From positions 1-64,000 of the forward strand of contig NZ_JAAGNI010000261.1 in the NCBI RefSeq assembly GCF_010550605.1: 64,000 bases of DNA, written 5' to 3'. The DNA comes from Streptomyces sp. SID9727 (GTDB taxonomy: Bacteria; Actinomycetota; Actinomycetes; Streptomycetales; Streptomycetaceae). Position 1 is the first letter of the stretch; each line of letters starts with the position of its first letter. The translations under genes and the position numbers were made by a program. Under the pieces are notes generated by a model. That model saw only the letters and a list, made by a program, of their open reading frames with translations. It searched no databases and was not told the DNA's origin. Shown here one piece after another: positions 17,028 to 28,503 of this stretch.

Positions 17028-17084
17028 GGCTCCAGCTTGGCACGGCGCGACCGGCGGGTACCCGCGCGGGTAAGGTCAGCGCCT

Positions 17085-17669
17085 GTGAGTGGAACATCAG
17101 CGGCTCTGACGCCCCCGGCCGACGCGGTGAAACCGGTCCGGCACCCCGACGCCCCGGCCCCCGGCGAACTCCTCGGCGCGCACTACGAGCACTGCTTCGG
17201 CTGCGGCTCCGGCCAGCCCCACGGGCTGCACCTCCAGGCGCGGGCCGGCGAGGGCGTCAGGGTGACCGCCGAGTTCACCGTGAAGGCGGCCCACCAGGGC
17301 GCCCCGGGCCTCGCGCACGGCGGGGTGCTGGCCACGGCGCTGGACGAGACGCTCGGCTCGCTGAACTGGCTGCTGCGGGTCATCGCCGTCACCGGGCGGC
17401 TGGAGACCGACTTCGTACGCCCCGTCCCCGTCGACACCGTGCTGTACCTCGACGCCGAGGTCACCGCCGTGCACGGACGGAAGATCTACTCCCGGGCGAC
17501 CGGCCGGATCGGCGGCCCGGACGGACCGGTCGCGGTGCGGGCCGACGCCCTGTTCATCGAGGTCAAGGTCGACCACTTCATCGAGAACGGCCGGCCGGCC
17601 GAGATCCAGGCCGCCATGGCCGACCCCGACCAGGTCAGGCGCGCCCGCGCCTTCGAGGTGAACCCGTGA
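17085..17669 (+). CDS. PaaI-type hotdog thioesterase
   Basis: A 194-residue hotdog-fold protein that probably hydrolyses acyl-CoA thioesters. Visible features are CFGCGSGQPHGLHLQ (residues 37-51), the catalytic-helix region APGLAHGGVLATALDETLGSLNWLL, and the strand TGRLETDFVRPVPVDTVLYLDAEV. GTG 17085 is preceded by AAGG nine bases upstream. Its stop overlaps the dut GTG (GTGA), so the two are coupled. The pairing with dut is common in Streptomyces and of unclear meaning. Confidence 0.88.
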   Translation: MSGTSAALTPPADAVKPVRHPDAPAPGELLGAHYEHCFGCGSGQPHGLHLQARAGEGVRVTAEFTVKAAHQGAPGLAHGGVLATALDETLGSLNWLLRVIAVTGRLETDFVRPVPVDTVLYLDAEVTAVHGRKIYSRATGRIGGPDGPVAVRADALFIEVKVDHFIENGRPAEIQAAMADPDQVRRARAFEVNP

Positions 17670-18202
17670 CCCGCCATCCCGTCGACGTCCTGATCCGCCG
17701 GGTAGACCCGGACGTTCCGCTTCCGGCCTACGGGCACCCCGGGGACGCCGGCGCGGACCTCGTGACGACCGAGGCCGCCGAACTGGCGCCGGGGGAGCGG
17801 GCCGTACTGCCCACCGGGGTTTCGATCGCCCTGCCCGACGGGTACGCGGCGTTCGTGCACCCACGATCCGGTCTCGCCGCCCGCTGCGGAGTCGCCCTGG
17901 TGAATGCCCCGGGGACGGTCGATGCCGGGTACCGTGGAGAGATCAAGGTGATCGTCATCAATCTCGACCCGCGCGAGGCCGTGCGGTTCGAGCGGTTCGA
18001 CCGGATTGCCCAACTGGTCGTGCAGCAGGTCGAGAAGGTGCGCTTCCACGAGGTGTCGGAGCTTCCCGGCTCGGCGCGGGCCGAAGGGGGCTTCGGGTCC
18101 ACCGGCGGCCATGCCGCCGTTGATGTTGATGGCGTCCGGGGCGGGGTTCCCCAGGGCGGGAACAGCTACGCTTCGGTCGAATCCGACCGGGAAGGACAGT
18201 GA
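17666..18202 (+). CDS. dut: dUTP diphosphatase
   Basis: Trimeric dUTPase of 178 residues, hydrolysing dUTP to dUMP and pyrophosphate. All five motifs are present: DAGADL, PRSGLAARCGV, VDAGYRGEIKV, RIAQLVVQQ and the C-terminal nucleotide-capping GGFGSTGGH. The extra 30 residues after motif five are unusual in composition and may not matter for catalysis. It starts at GTG 17666 overlapping the previous stop. Confidence 0.95.
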   Translation: MTRHPVDVLIRRVDPDVPLPAYGHPGDAGADLVTTEAAELAPGERAVLPTGVSIALPDGYAAFVHPRSGLAARCGVALVNAPGTVDAGYRGEIKVIVINLDPREAVRFERFDRIAQLVVQQVEKVRFHEVSELPGSARAEGGFGSTGGHAAVDVDGVRGGVPQGGNSYASVESDREGQ

Positions 18203-18203
18203 C

Positions 18204-18968
18204 GTGTTCGGACGTCGCAAGAACAGTGGTGCCGCCGATGACACGGCGGCCGAGGCGCGCGAGGCCGAGCAGGTCGTCGACGAGCAGGATGACGCCGAGG
18301 GCGAGACCCGCCGGACGAACCTTCCGCCGGCGCCGCGCCCGGACGGCCCGTGGGACGTCAGCGAGGTGTCCCAGCCCGCCGACGGCCGGGTCGACCTGGG
18401 CGGCATCTTCGTGCCCGGAGTCGAGGGCATGGAGCTGCGCGTCGAGGTCGCCGGTGACGCGATCGTCGCCGCCACCGTCGTGATGCGCGACAGCGCGATC
18501 CAGCTCCAGGCGTTCGCCGCCCCCAAGAAGGAGGGCATCTGGGGCGAGGTCCGCGAGGAGATCGCCACGGGCATCACCCAGCAGGGCGGCATCATCGACG
18601 AGGTCGAGGGCCCGCTGGGCTGGGAGCTGCGCGCTCAGGTCCCCGTACAGCTCCCCGACGGGGCGAACGGCGTGCAGCTGGTGCGCTTCGTCGGTGTCGA
18701 CGGCCCGCGCTGGTTCCTGCGCGGCGTGATCTCCGGCCAGGGCGCCGTGCAGCCGGAGGCCGCCGGGCTCCTGGAGTCGGTCTTCCGGGACACCGTGGTG
18801 GTCCGCGGCGAGGGCCCGATGGCCCCGCGCGACCCGATCGTCCTCAAGCTCCCCAACGACGCCCAGATGGTGCCCGAGGGCGTTCAGCAGGAGGAGCAGG
18901 AGGGCTCGAAGTTCTCCGGTGGCATGGCGGGCCTCCAGCGCGGTCCCGAGATCACCGAGGTGCGCTGA
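18204..18968 (+). CDS. DUF3710 domain protein
   Basis: A 254-residue actinobacterial protein starting GTG 18204 (MFGRRKNSG), with GAAGGAC upstream and one base after the dut stop. A disordered acidic N-terminus (residues 10-50) precedes the conserved domain (GPWDVSEVSQPADGRVDLGGIFVPGVEGMELRV in pieces; FAAPKKEGIWGEVR; GPRWFLRGVISG). Function unknown. It has no membrane helix. A terminator hairpin follows. Confidence 0.9.
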   Translation: MFGRRKNSGAADDTAAEAREAEQVVDEQDDAEGETRRTNLPPAPRPDGPWDVSEVSQPADGRVDLGGIFVPGVEGMELRVEVAGDAIVAATVVMRDSAIQLQAFAAPKKEGIWGEVREEIATGITQQGGIIDEVEGPLGWELRAQVPVQLPDGANGVQLVRFVGVDGPRWFLRGVISGQGAVQPEAAGLLESVFRDTVVVRGEGPMAPRDPIVLKLPNDAQMVPEGVQQEEQEGSKFSGGMAGLQRGPEITEVR

Positions 18969-18988
18969 CCCGCACCCGCGGACACCGG

Positions 18989-19028
18989 CCGGTGGGCCGT
19001 ACCCCTTCCCAGGGGTGCGGCCCACCGG
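18989..19028 (+). terminator. Hairpin terminator after DUF3710 gene
   Basis: An 18-pair stem with one G-U pair (arms starting CCGGTGGGCCG and ending CGGCCCACCGG) and a TCCC loop. It lies 20 bp downstream of the stop and separates the dut operon from the kdp operon. Confidence 0.75.
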
Positions 19029-19192
19029 CTTGTGCGTGCACCGGCGCGTACGGGGCGCGTATGGGCGGCGTACAGGCGTCGTCAAGGCCGGGCCCACTTC
19101 CGTAAGAGGAGCATCAACGCAGGTCACGGCGGTATCGGTCGGCTGTTTGCTCAAGAGGTCCGATTCATCGACACCTCATTCAGGAGCATCCG

Positions 19193-19276
19193 ATGGCCGA
19201 TGCGGCCTTCGTCGTCACCACGATCGCGGTCTTCGCGCTGGTGGCACTCGTCGCCAGGGGGGTGGCGAAGCTGTGA
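19193..19276 (+). CDS. 27-residue membrane peptide upstream of kdpF
   Basis: A tiny reading frame from ATG 19193 (MADAAFVVTTIAVFALVALV, then ARGVAKL), forming one transmembrane helix with a basic end. AGGAGC precedes the ATG at a good distance. Its TGA overlaps the GTG of kdpF (GTGA), the same coupling used between other genes here, which is strong evidence that it is translated. It may be a second KdpF-like lipid or complex-stabilising peptide. That role is an inference. Confidence 0.65.
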   Translation: MADAAFVVTTIAVFALVALVARGVAKL

Positions 19277-19362
19277 CCGCGGACCACGTGGCCGGCCTCG
19301 TCGTGGCCGCCGCCCTGCTGGGATACCTTTTCCTGGCCCTCCTCTTCCCGGAGAGGTTCTGA
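19273..19362 (+). CDS. kdpF: K(+)-transporting ATPase small subunit KdpF
   Basis: A 29-residue single-helix peptide ([19 protein letters not shown], then LALLFPERF) with the YLF/PE(R/K)F ending typical of KdpF. KdpF stabilises the KdpABC complex in the membrane. It starts at GTG 19273 overlapping the preceding micro-ORF and ends 7 bp before kdpA. Confidence 0.88.
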   Translation: MTADHVAGLVVAAALLGYLFLALLFPERF

Positions 19363-19369
19363 GCCCGAC

Positions 19370-21034
19370 ATGAGCCCCGTCCTCTCCGGCGTGCTCCAGC
19401 TCCTCGCGCTCGTCGTCGCGCTGGGGCTGGCGTACCGACCGCTCGGTGACCACATGGCCCGCGTCTACACCTCGACCCGCCATCTGCGGGTCGAGAGGTG
19501 GATCTACCGGGCGATGGGCGCCGACCCCGGCGCGCAGATGCGCCGGGCCGCCTATCTGCGCGGCGTTCTCGCCTTCTCCGCCGTGAGCGTCCTCTTCCTC
19601 TACCTGCTGCAACGGCTCCAGGGCGCCCTGCCCGGATCGCTCGGCTTCTCCTCGATCAGCCCGGACCAGGCGTTCAACACGGCCGCCTCGTTCGTCGCGA
19701 ACACCAACTGGCAGTCGTACGCCGGCGAGCAGGCGATGGGCCACGTCGTGCAGACCGGCGGCCTCGCCGTGCAGAACTTCGTCTCCGCCGCCGTCGGCAT
19801 GGCCGTCGCGGTGGCCCTCGTACGAGGGTTCGCCGCCTCCCGCACCGGGGAGCTCGGCAACTTCTGGGCCGACCTGGTGCGCGGCACCGTACGCGTCCTG
19901 CTGCCGATCGCGGTCGTCGGCGCACTCGTCCTCGTCGCCTGCGGGGCGATCCAGAACTTCTCCGGCGTCCACGAGGTCGGGCAGTTCACGGGCGGTGCGC
20001 AGCAGTGGAACGGCGGCGCGGTCGCCTCCCAGGAGGCCATCAAGGAGCTGGGCACCAACGGGGGCGGCTACTTCAACGCCAACGCGGCCCACCCCTTCGA
20101 GAACCCCGGCGGCCTGTCCAACCTCTTCGAGATCTTCCTGATCCTCGTCATCCCGTTCGCCCTCACCCGCACCTTCGGCCGCATGGTCGGCTCGGTCCGG
20201 CAGGGGTACGCGCTGCTCGCCACGATGCTCGTCTTCTGGATCGGCTTCTCCGCGCTGATGATGTGGACCGAGTCGGCCCACCACGGCGCCGCCTTCGAGC
20301 TCGCGGGCGGGGCGACGGAGGGCAAGGAGACCCGGTTCGGGACCGGCGGCTCCTCCCTGTTCGCCGTCGCCACCACGCTCACCTCGACGGGCGCGGTGAA
20401 CTCCTTCCACTCCTCGTTCACCGGCCTCGGCGGCGGCATCACGCTGCTCGGCATGCAGCTCGGCGAGATCGCCCCCGGCGGCGTCGGCTCCGGCCTCTAC
20501 GGCATGCTGATCATGGCGCTCATCGCGGTGTTCGTCGCCGGACTGATGGTCGGCCGCACGCCCGAGTACCTCGGCAAGAAGATCGGCACCCGCGAGATCA
20601 AGCTCGCCGCCTGCTACCTCCTGATCACCCCGGCCCTGGTGCTCGGCTTCACCGCCGCGGCCGTCGCGCTGCCCACCCCGCCCGGCTCGGTGGCCAATCC
20701 CGGGGCGCACGGCTTCTCCGAGATCCTGTACGCCTACACCTCGGGCGCCAACAACAACGGCTCGGCGTTCGCCGGGCTCGCCGCGGACACGCCGTGGTTC
20801 AACACCACGATCGGGCTCGCGATGCTGCTCGGCCGGTTCCTGCCCATGGTCTTCGTCCTGGCCCTGGCCGGCTCGCTGGCCGAGCAGCGGCCCGTCCCGG
20901 CGACCTCGGGCACCCTTCCCACCCACACCCCGCTGTTCAGCGGCCTGCTGGCCGCGGTCGTCGTGGTCGTCGCCGGCCTGACGTACTTCCCGGCCCTCGC
21001 CCTGGGCCCGCTGGCCGAAGGACTGGCGTCATGA
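19370..21034 (+). CDS. kdpA: K(+)-transporting ATPase subunit A (KdpA)
   Basis: A 554-residue polytopic channel subunit of the high-affinity Kdp K+ pump, related to Trk/Ktr channels. Selectivity-filter segments are visible: [47 protein letters not shown] and [13 protein letters not shown]. There are about ten transmembrane helices. Its stop overlaps an ATG for kdpB (ATGA). Confidence 0.96.
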   Translation: MSPVLSGVLQLLALVVALGLAYRPLGDHMARVYTSTRHLRVERWIYRAMGADPGAQMRRAAYLRGVLAFSAVSVLFLYLLQRLQGALPGSLGFSSISPDQAFNTAASFVANTNWQSYAGEQAMGHVVQTGGLAVQNFVSAAVGMAVAVALVRGFAASRTGELGNFWADLVRGTVRVLLPIAVVGALVLVACGAIQNFSGVHEVGQFTGGAQQWNGGAVASQEAIKELGTNGGGYFNANAAHPFENPGGLSNLFEIFLILVIPFALTRTFGRMVGSVRQGYALLATMLVFWIGFSALMMWTESAHHGAAFELAGGATEGKETRFGTGGSSLFAVATTLTSTGAVNSFHSSFTGLGGGITLLGMQLGEIAPGGVGSGLYGMLIMALIAVFVAGLMVGRTPEYLGKKIGTREIKLAACYLLITPALVLGFTAAAVALPTPPGSVANPGAHGFSEILYAYTSGANNNGSAFAGLAADTPWFNTTIGLAMLLGRFLPMVFVLALAGSLAEQRPVPATSGTLPTHTPLFSGLLAAVVVVVAGLTYFPALALGPLAEGLAS

Positions 21035-21057
21035 CCACTCGTACGAAGGAGGGCCCG

Positions 21058-23091
<2,034 letters not shown>

Positions 23092-23097
23092 CCCGCC

Positions 23098-23751
23098 ATG
23101 AACACACCCGTACGCAACCCCGTCCGCCAGGTCTGGGCCGCCCTGCGCGCCCTGCTCGCCCTCACCCTGGTCTGCGGCGTCCTCTACCCGCTCGCCGTCA
23201 CCGGTGCCGCCCAGGCGCTCATGCCCGGCCGCGCCAACGGCTCCGAGATCACCGCCGAGGGCAGGACCGTCGGCTCCGCCCTCATCGGCCAGCGCTACGA
23301 CCTGCCGGGAGGCGCCCCGGACCTGAGGTGGTTCCAGCCGCGCCCCTCCGAAGGGCTCGGGACCAACAGCCGTAACACCCAGTACTCGCTGCTGGTGTCC
23401 GGCGCGTCCAACCTCGCCGGCGACAACCCCGAGCTGATCGACCGGGTCACCGCCGCCAGAGCGGCGGTCGTCCAGGACAACTCCGTCCCGGGCCATCCGG
23501 TGGACCCCGCCGCGGTGCCGCCCGACGCGGTCACCTCGTCCGGCTCCGGACTCGACCCGGACATCTCACCGGCGTACGCGCACCTCCAGGTCCGCCGTGT
23601 CGCCGCACGCAACCACCTCGCCGCCGGACAGGTCGCCGAGCTGGTGGAGCGGCACACCGCGGGCCGCGATCTCGGCTTCGTCGGGGAACCGCGGGTCAAC
23701 GTCCTCCGGCTCAACATCGCCCTGCGGCAGCTGCTGACCGGGGCGCGCTGA
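23098..23751 (+). CDS. kdpC: K(+)-transporting ATPase subunit C (KdpC)
   Basis: A 217-residue subunit with one N-terminal transmembrane helix (LRALLALTLVCGVLYPLAVTG) and a periplasm-side domain. It contains the family segments ALIGQRYDLPGGAPDLRWFQPRPS (in part) and SGSGLDPDISPAYAHLQVRRVA. It is thought to stabilise or help load the pump. It lies 6 bp after kdpB. Confidence 0.95.
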   Translation: MNTPVRNPVRQVWAALRALLALTLVCGVLYPLAVTGAAQALMPGRANGSEITAEGRTVGSALIGQRYDLPGGAPDLRWFQPRPSEGLGTNSRNTQYSLLVSGASNLAGDNPELIDRVTAARAAVVQDNSVPGHPVDPAAVPPDAVTSSGSGLDPDISPAYAHLQVRRVAARNHLAAGQVAELVERHTAGRDLGFVGEPRVNVLRLNIALRQLLTGAR

Positions 23752-23829
23752 CGGGAGGGGCATTGCCCGCTCCCCCGCCACCCGCACATACTGGCGGCCG
23801 ACAGGACCGAGGACCCCCGGGGGAGCGCC

Positions 23830-24564
23830 ATGACCGACAACACCGCCGCCACCAGCACCGGCGGGGGCGCCGGCACGGCCGTCGCCGACGGGCCCATGGT
23901 CCGCGTCGAGGACCTGCACCGCTCCTACGGCTCCGGCACGGGAGCGGTGCACGCGCTGCGCGGCGTCTCCTTCGAGGTGCCGCGCGGCGAGCTCGTCGCC
24001 CTCAAGGGGCGCTCCGGCTCCGGCAAGACGACCCTGCTCAACCTCGTCGGCGGCCTCGACACCCCGGACGGCGGCCGGATCACCGTCGACGGCACCGACC
24101 TCTCCTCGCTCGGCGAGAACGGGCTCCTGGAGCTGCGCCGGGACCGGGTCGGCTTCATCTTCCAGTCCTTCGGCCTGATCCCGATCCTGACCGCCTCCGA
24201 GAACGTCGGCGTACCCCTGCGGCTGCGCAAGGCCGACCCCAAGGAGCGCGAGGAGCGGGTGTCGCTGCTGCTCTCGCTCGTCGGCCTCGCCGACCACGCC
24301 GCCCAGCGCCCCGGCGAGCTCTCCGGCGGCCAGCAGCAGCGCGTCGCCATCGCCCGCGCGCTCGCCAACCGGCCCGCCCTGCTGATCGCCGACGAGCCGA
24401 CCGGGCAGCTCGACGCCGAGACGGGCCTCGCGGTGATGGAGCTGCTGCGCGCCGTCGTCCACAGCGAGGGCGTCACCGCGCTCGTCGCCACCCACGACGC
24501 CCAGCTCCTCGGCCTCGCCGACCGGGTCCTCGAACTCAGCGACGGCCACATCACCGAGCACTGA
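23830..24564 (+). CDS. ABC transporter ATP-binding protein (MacB/LolD type), orphan
   Basis: A 244-residue ATPase with Walker A GRSGSGKTT (about residues 61-69), Q-loop FIFQSFGLIP, signature LSGGQQQRVAIARAL, Walker B LLIADEPTG and H-loop ATHD. It has the layout of the MacB/LolD/FtsE class, which partners FtsX-like permeases acting on envelope substrates. No permease gene is adjacent. It sits between kdpC and kdpD, so it may be read with the kdp genes. A role in potassium uptake is not supported by the family. Confidence 0.88.
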   Translation: MTDNTAATSTGGGAGTAVADGPMVRVEDLHRSYGSGTGAVHALRGVSFEVPRGELVALKGRSGSGKTTLLNLVGGLDTPDGGRITVDGTDLSSLGENGLLELRRDRVGFIFQSFGLIPILTASENVGVPLRLRKADPKEREERVSLLLSLVGLADHAAQRPGELSGGQQQRVAIARALANRPALLIADEPTGQLDAETGLAVMELLRAVVHSEGVTALVATHDAQLLGLADRVLELSDGHITEH

Positions 24565-24706
24565 CCGGCGGCCGGGAAGCGGTATCAGAGTTACGTCAAA
24601 TCCCGTCGCTTCCCCACCCTCCGTCTGATATGCCGGAAATCAACCAGGTACTTTCGAACCATGGCTGCCACGACGGCAGCCGCCGGTTTCGGAAGACAAT
24701 GGGGCC

Positions 24707-27250
24707 ATGGCGCGCGGCAAACTTCGGATCTACCTCGGTGCGGCACCCGGCGTCGGCAAGACGTACGCGATGCTCGCCGAGGCGCACCGGCGCGTCGAAC
24801 GCGGCACCGACTGCGTCGTCGGCTTCGTCGAGCACCACGACCGCCCGCGCACCGAGACGCTGCTGCACGGCCTCGAAGTGGTGCCCCGCCGCGAGATCGA
24901 GCACCGCTCGGCCGTCTTCACCGAGATGGACATCGACGCGGTACTCGACCGCGCCCCGGCCGTCGTCCTGGTGGACGAGCTGGCCCACACCAACGTGCCC
25001 GGCTCCCGCAACGCCAAGCGCTGGCAGGACGTCGAGGAACTGCTCCAGGCCGGCATCGACGTCGTCTCGACCGTCAACATCCAGCACCTGGAGTCCCTCG
25101 GCGACGTGGTCGAGTCCATAACCGGTGTACGCCAGCGCGAGACCGTGCCCGACGAGGTCGTCCGCCGGGCCGGCCAGCTCGAACTGGTCGACATGTCGCC
25201 CGAGGCCCTGCGCCGCCGCATGGCCCACGGCAACATCTACAAGCCCGACCGGATCGACGCCTCCCTCTCCAACTACTTCCGCCCCGGCAACCTCACCGCC
25301 CTGCGCGAGCTGGCCCTCCTCTGGGTCGCCGACCGCGTGGACGAATACCTCCAGCAGTACCGGGGCGAGCACAACATCCGCACCACCTGGCAGGCCCGCG
25401 AGCGCATCGTCGTCGGCCTCACCGGAGGCCCCGAGGGCCGCACCCTCATCCGCCGCGCCGCCCGGATGGCGGCCAAGGGCTCCGGCAGCGAGATCCTGGC
25501 CGTCTACATCGCCCGCAGCGACGGGCTGACCTCGGCCTCGCCCAAGGAGCTGGCCGTCCAGCGCACCCTCGTGGAGGACCTGGGCGGGACCTTCCACCAC
25601 GTCATCGGCGACGACATACCCTCGGCGCTCCTGGAGTTCGCCCGGGGCGTCAACGCCACCCAGATCGTCCTCGGCTCCAGCCGCCGCAAGACCTGGCAGT
25701 ACATCTACGGACCCGGGGTCGGCGCCACCGTCGCCCGCGAGTCCGGCACCGACCTCGACGTCCACATCGTCACCCACGACGAGGTCGCCAAGGGCCGGGG
25801 CCTGCCCATCGCCCGCGGCGCCCGCCTGGGACGCGCCCGCATCATGTGGGGCTGGGTGGTCGGCGTCGGCGGCCCGGTTCTCCTCGCCGTGCTCCTCAAG
25901 GCCCTCGAATCCGGCCCCGGACTCGCCAACGACGTCCTGCTCTTCCTCTTCATGACCGTCGCCGCCGCCCTCATCGGCGGACTGCTGCCCGCCCTCGCCG
26001 CGGCCGCGGGCGGCTCCCTGCTCCTGAACTACTGGTTCACCCCGCCCACCCACACCCTCACCGTCCAGGACCCGGAGAACTTCGTCGCCATCGTGATCTT
26101 CTTCGCGGTGGCCGTCGCGGTGGCCTCCGTGGTGGACCTCGCCGCCCGCCGCACCCACCAGGCCGCACGGCTGCGCGCGGAGTCCGAGATCCTGTCGTTC
26201 CTGGCCGGCAGCGTGCTGCGCGGCGAGACCACGCTCGCCGCGCTCCTGGACCGGGTCCGGGAGACCTTCGGCATGGGGTCCGTCGCCCTGCTGGAGCGCC
26301 GCAGCGACGTCGACCCCTGGACCTGCGCCGGCAGCGTCGGCCCGGCCCCGGCCGCCCGGCCCGAGGACGCCGACGTGGACATGCCCGTCGGCGACCACAT
26401 GGCCCTGGCGCTGACCGGCCGGGTGCTGCCCGCCGAGGACCGCCGGGTGCTGGGGGCCTTCGCCGCCCAGGCCGCCGTCGTCCTGGACCGCCAGCGGCTG
26501 GTGGACGAGGCCGAGGAGGCCCGCAGACTCGCCGAGGGCAACCGCATCAGGACCGCGCTCCTCGCCGCCGTCAGCCACGACCTGCGCACGCCCCTCGCCG
26601 CGATCAAGGCCGCCGTCTCCTCCCTGCGCTCGGACGACGTCGCCTGGTCCGACGACGACGAGGCGGAACTCCTGGAAGGCATCGAGGCCGGCGCCGACCG
26701 CCTCGACCACCTCGTCGGCAACCTCCTCGACATGTCCCGCCTCCAGACCGGCACGGTCACCCCGCTCATCCGGGAGATCGACCTGGACGAGGTGGTGCCC
26801 ATGGCCCTCGGCGGCGTCCCCGAGGGCAGCGTCGACCTGGACATACCCGAGATCCTGCCCATGGTCGCCGTCGACCCCGGCCTCCTGGAGCGGGCCGTCG
26901 CCAACATCGTGGAGAACGCCGTGAAGTACAGCCCCGACGGCGACCGCGTCACCGTGGCGGCCAGCGCGCTCGGCGCCCGCGTCGAACTCCGCGTGGCCGA
27001 CCGCGGCCGGGGCGTCCCCGACGAGGGCAAGGAGCGCATCTTCGAGCCCTTCCAGCGCTACGGGGACGCCCCGCGCGGCGCCGGGGTCGGGCTCGGCCTC
27101 GCGGTGGCCCGGGGCTTCGCCGAGTCCATGGGCGGCACGCTCGACGCCGAGGACACCCCGGGCGGCGGCCTCACCATGGTCCTGACCCTCAAGGCGGCAC
27201 CCGGCCACGCCCCGGCCGCCCCCGGCCTCCCCGCGCGGATCACCTCGTGA
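24707..27250 (+). CDS. kdpD: Osmosensitive K(+) channel histidine kinase KdpD
   Basis: An 847-residue sensor kinase. The N-terminal KdpD domain carries Walker A GAAPGVGKTYAML (about residues 8-20). A Usp domain follows at about 230-360 (RIVVGLTGGPEGRTLIRRAA). A block of four helices (about 375-485), a GAF-like region, the HisKA box with H624 (AVSHDLRTPLAAIKAAV) and the catalytic ATPase domain (IVENAVKYSPDG; GVGLGLAVARGF) complete it. It senses low K+ and ionic state and phosphorylates KdpE. It starts at ATG 24707, 143 bp after the ABC gene. Confidence 0.95.
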   Translation: MARGKLRIYLGAAPGVGKTYAMLAEAHRRVERGTDCVVGFVEHHDRPRTETLLHGLEVVPRREIEHRSAVFTEMDIDAVLDRAPAVVLVDELAHTNVPGSRNAKRWQDVEELLQAGIDVVSTVNIQHLESLGDVVESITGVRQRETVPDEVVRRAGQLELVDMSPEALRRRMAHGNIYKPDRIDASLSNYFRPGNLTALRELALLWVADRVDEYLQQYRGEHNIRTTWQARERIVVGLTGGPEGRTLIRRAARMAAKGSGSEILAVYIARSDGLTSASPKELAVQRTLVEDLGGTFHHVIGDDIPSALLEFARGVNATQIVLGSSRRKTWQYIYGPGVGATVARESGTDLDVHIVTHDEVAKGRGLPIARGARLGRARIMWGWVVGVGGPVLLAVLLKALESGPGLANDVLLFLFMTVAAALIGGLLPALAAAAGGSLLLNYWFTPPTHTLTVQDPENFVAIVIFFAVAVAVASVVDLAARRTHQAARLRAESEILSFLAGSVLRGETTLAALLDRVRETFGMGSVALLERRSDVDPWTCAGSVGPAPAARPEDADVDMPVGDHMALALTGRVLPAEDRRVLGAFAAQAAVVLDRQRLVDEAEEARRLAEGNRIRTALLAAVSHDLRTPLAAIKAAVSSLRSDDVAWSDDDEAELLEGIEAGADRLDHLVGNLLDMSRLQTGTVTPLIREIDLDEVVPMALGGVPEGSVDLDIPEILPMVAVDPGLLERAVANIVENAVKYSPDGDRVTVAASALGARVELRVADRGRGVPDEGKERIFEPFQRYGDAPRGAGVGLGLAVARGFAESMGGTLDAEDTPGGGLTMVLTLKAAPGHAPAAPGLPARITS

Positions 27251-27303
27251 ACCGCCCGGACCCTCCCGCACCGACGTACGCCCAGCAGAAAGGCAGGACC
27301 CCG

Positions 27304-27996
27304 ATGACCCGGGTGCTTGTGGTCGACGACGAGCCGCAGATCGTACGCGCCCTCGTGATCAACCTGAAGGCGCGCAAGTACGAGGTGGACGCCGCGCCCG
27401 ACGGGGCCACCGCCCTGCAGCTCGCCGCCGCCCGCCACCCCGACGTCGTCGTCCTCGACCTCGGGCTGCCCGACATGGACGGCGTCGACGTGATCCGGGG
27501 CCTGCGCGGCTGGACCCGGGTCCCGATCCTGGTCCTCTCGGCCCGCCACACGTCCGACGAGAAGGTCGAGGCGCTGGACGCGGGGGCCGACGACTACGTG
27601 ACCAAGCCCTTCGGCATGGACGAGCTGCTGGCCCGGCTGCGGGCCGCGGTGCGCCGGGCCGAGCCGGTCGGCCAGGACGGGGGCGACCAGGTCGTCGTCG
27701 TGGAGACCGAGGGCTTCACCGTTGACCTCGCCGCGAAGAAGGTCCACCGCGCCGGCCGCGACGTACGCCTCACCCCCACCGAGTGGCACCTGCTGGAGGT
27801 CCTGGTCCGCAACGGCGGCCGGCTCGTCAGCCAGCGCCAGCTGCTCCAGGAGGTCTGGGGGCCCTCGTACGGCACCGAGACCAACTACCTGCGCGTCTAC
27901 ATGGCCCAGCTCAGGCGGAAGCTGGAAGCGGACCCCTCCCACCCCCGCCACTTCGTCACCGAACCCGGCATGGGCTACCGCTTCGAGCGCGCCTGA
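27304..27996 (+). CDS. kdpE: Response regulator KdpE
   Basis: A 230-residue OmpR-type regulator. The receiver carries Asp52 (VVLDLGLPDMDG) and the Lys in DDYVTKPFG. The winged-helix domain ends PGMGYRFERA. It activates kdpFABC when phosphorylated by KdpD. ATG 27304 has AAAGGCAGG upstream. It lies 53 bp after kdpD and is surely cotranscribed with it. Confidence 0.95.
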   Translation: MTRVLVVDDEPQIVRALVINLKARKYEVDAAPDGATALQLAAARHPDVVVLDLGLPDMDGVDVIRGLRGWTRVPILVLSARHTSDEKVEALDAGADDYVTKPFGMDELLARLRAAVRRAEPVGQDGGDQVVVVETEGFTVDLAAKKVHRAGRDVRLTPTEWHLLEVLVRNGGRLVSQRQLLQEVWGPSYGTETNYLRVYMAQLRRKLEADPSHPRHFVTEPGMGYRFERA

Positions 27997-28083
27997 AACC
28001 GGCGGACGGGCCCGCGCTCGTCCTCCGTACGGGTGAGACGGCGGCCACCCGCCATGACCTCGCGGGACCGGTACCCTTCGGGT

Positions 28084-28500
28084 ATGAGTGCTGTTCCTCG
28101 ATCCGCGAAGCCCCACAAGGGCGACCGGCCCTCCGGGCGCTTCCGGCGCATGCTCGACCGGCTTTCCAGCTCCCAGGAGGACCTGGAGTGCGAGGAGCTG
28201 GAGGAGGACTCGCAGGCGTCGGGGTGCACCCGGATCTCCGAATGCACCGACCGCCAGATCGTGAAGGTCACTGGTACCTTGCGGACGGTCACCCTGCGGC
28301 CGCGTGCCGGAGTGCCCGCCCTGGAGGCGGAGCTCTTCGACGGCACCGCACCGCTCGACGTGGTCTGGCTCGGCCGCCGCTCCATCCAGGGCATAGAACC
28401 GGGCCGCAAGCTCATCGCCTCCGGCCGGATCGCCATGAGCCACGGCCGCCGGGTGCTGTTCAACCCCAAATACGAACTCCGACCGCTCGGCAAGGAGTAG
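28084..28500 (+). CDS. OB-fold nucleic-acid-binding domain protein
   Basis: A 138-residue actinobacterial protein. A basic/acidic leader (MSAVPRSAKPHKGDRP; SSSQEDLECEELEED) precedes an OB-fold (residues 60-138) with TGTLRTVTLRPRAGVPALEAEL, VWLGRRSIQGIEPG and GRIAMSHGRRVLFNPKYEL. It resembles the RecG-wedge/OB fold of nucleic-acid-binding proteins. Two Cys (ECEELEEDSQASGC) are notable. Its stop is 3 bp before the DUF3159 gene, so the two form an operon. Partners unknown. Confidence 0.85.
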   Translation: MSAVPRSAKPHKGDRPSGRFRRMLDRLSSSQEDLECEELEEDSQASGCTRISECTDRQIVKVTGTLRTVTLRPRAGVPALEAELFDGTAPLDVVWLGRRSIQGIEPGRKLIASGRIAMSHGRRVLFNPKYELRPLGKE

Positions 28501-28503
28501 CCG

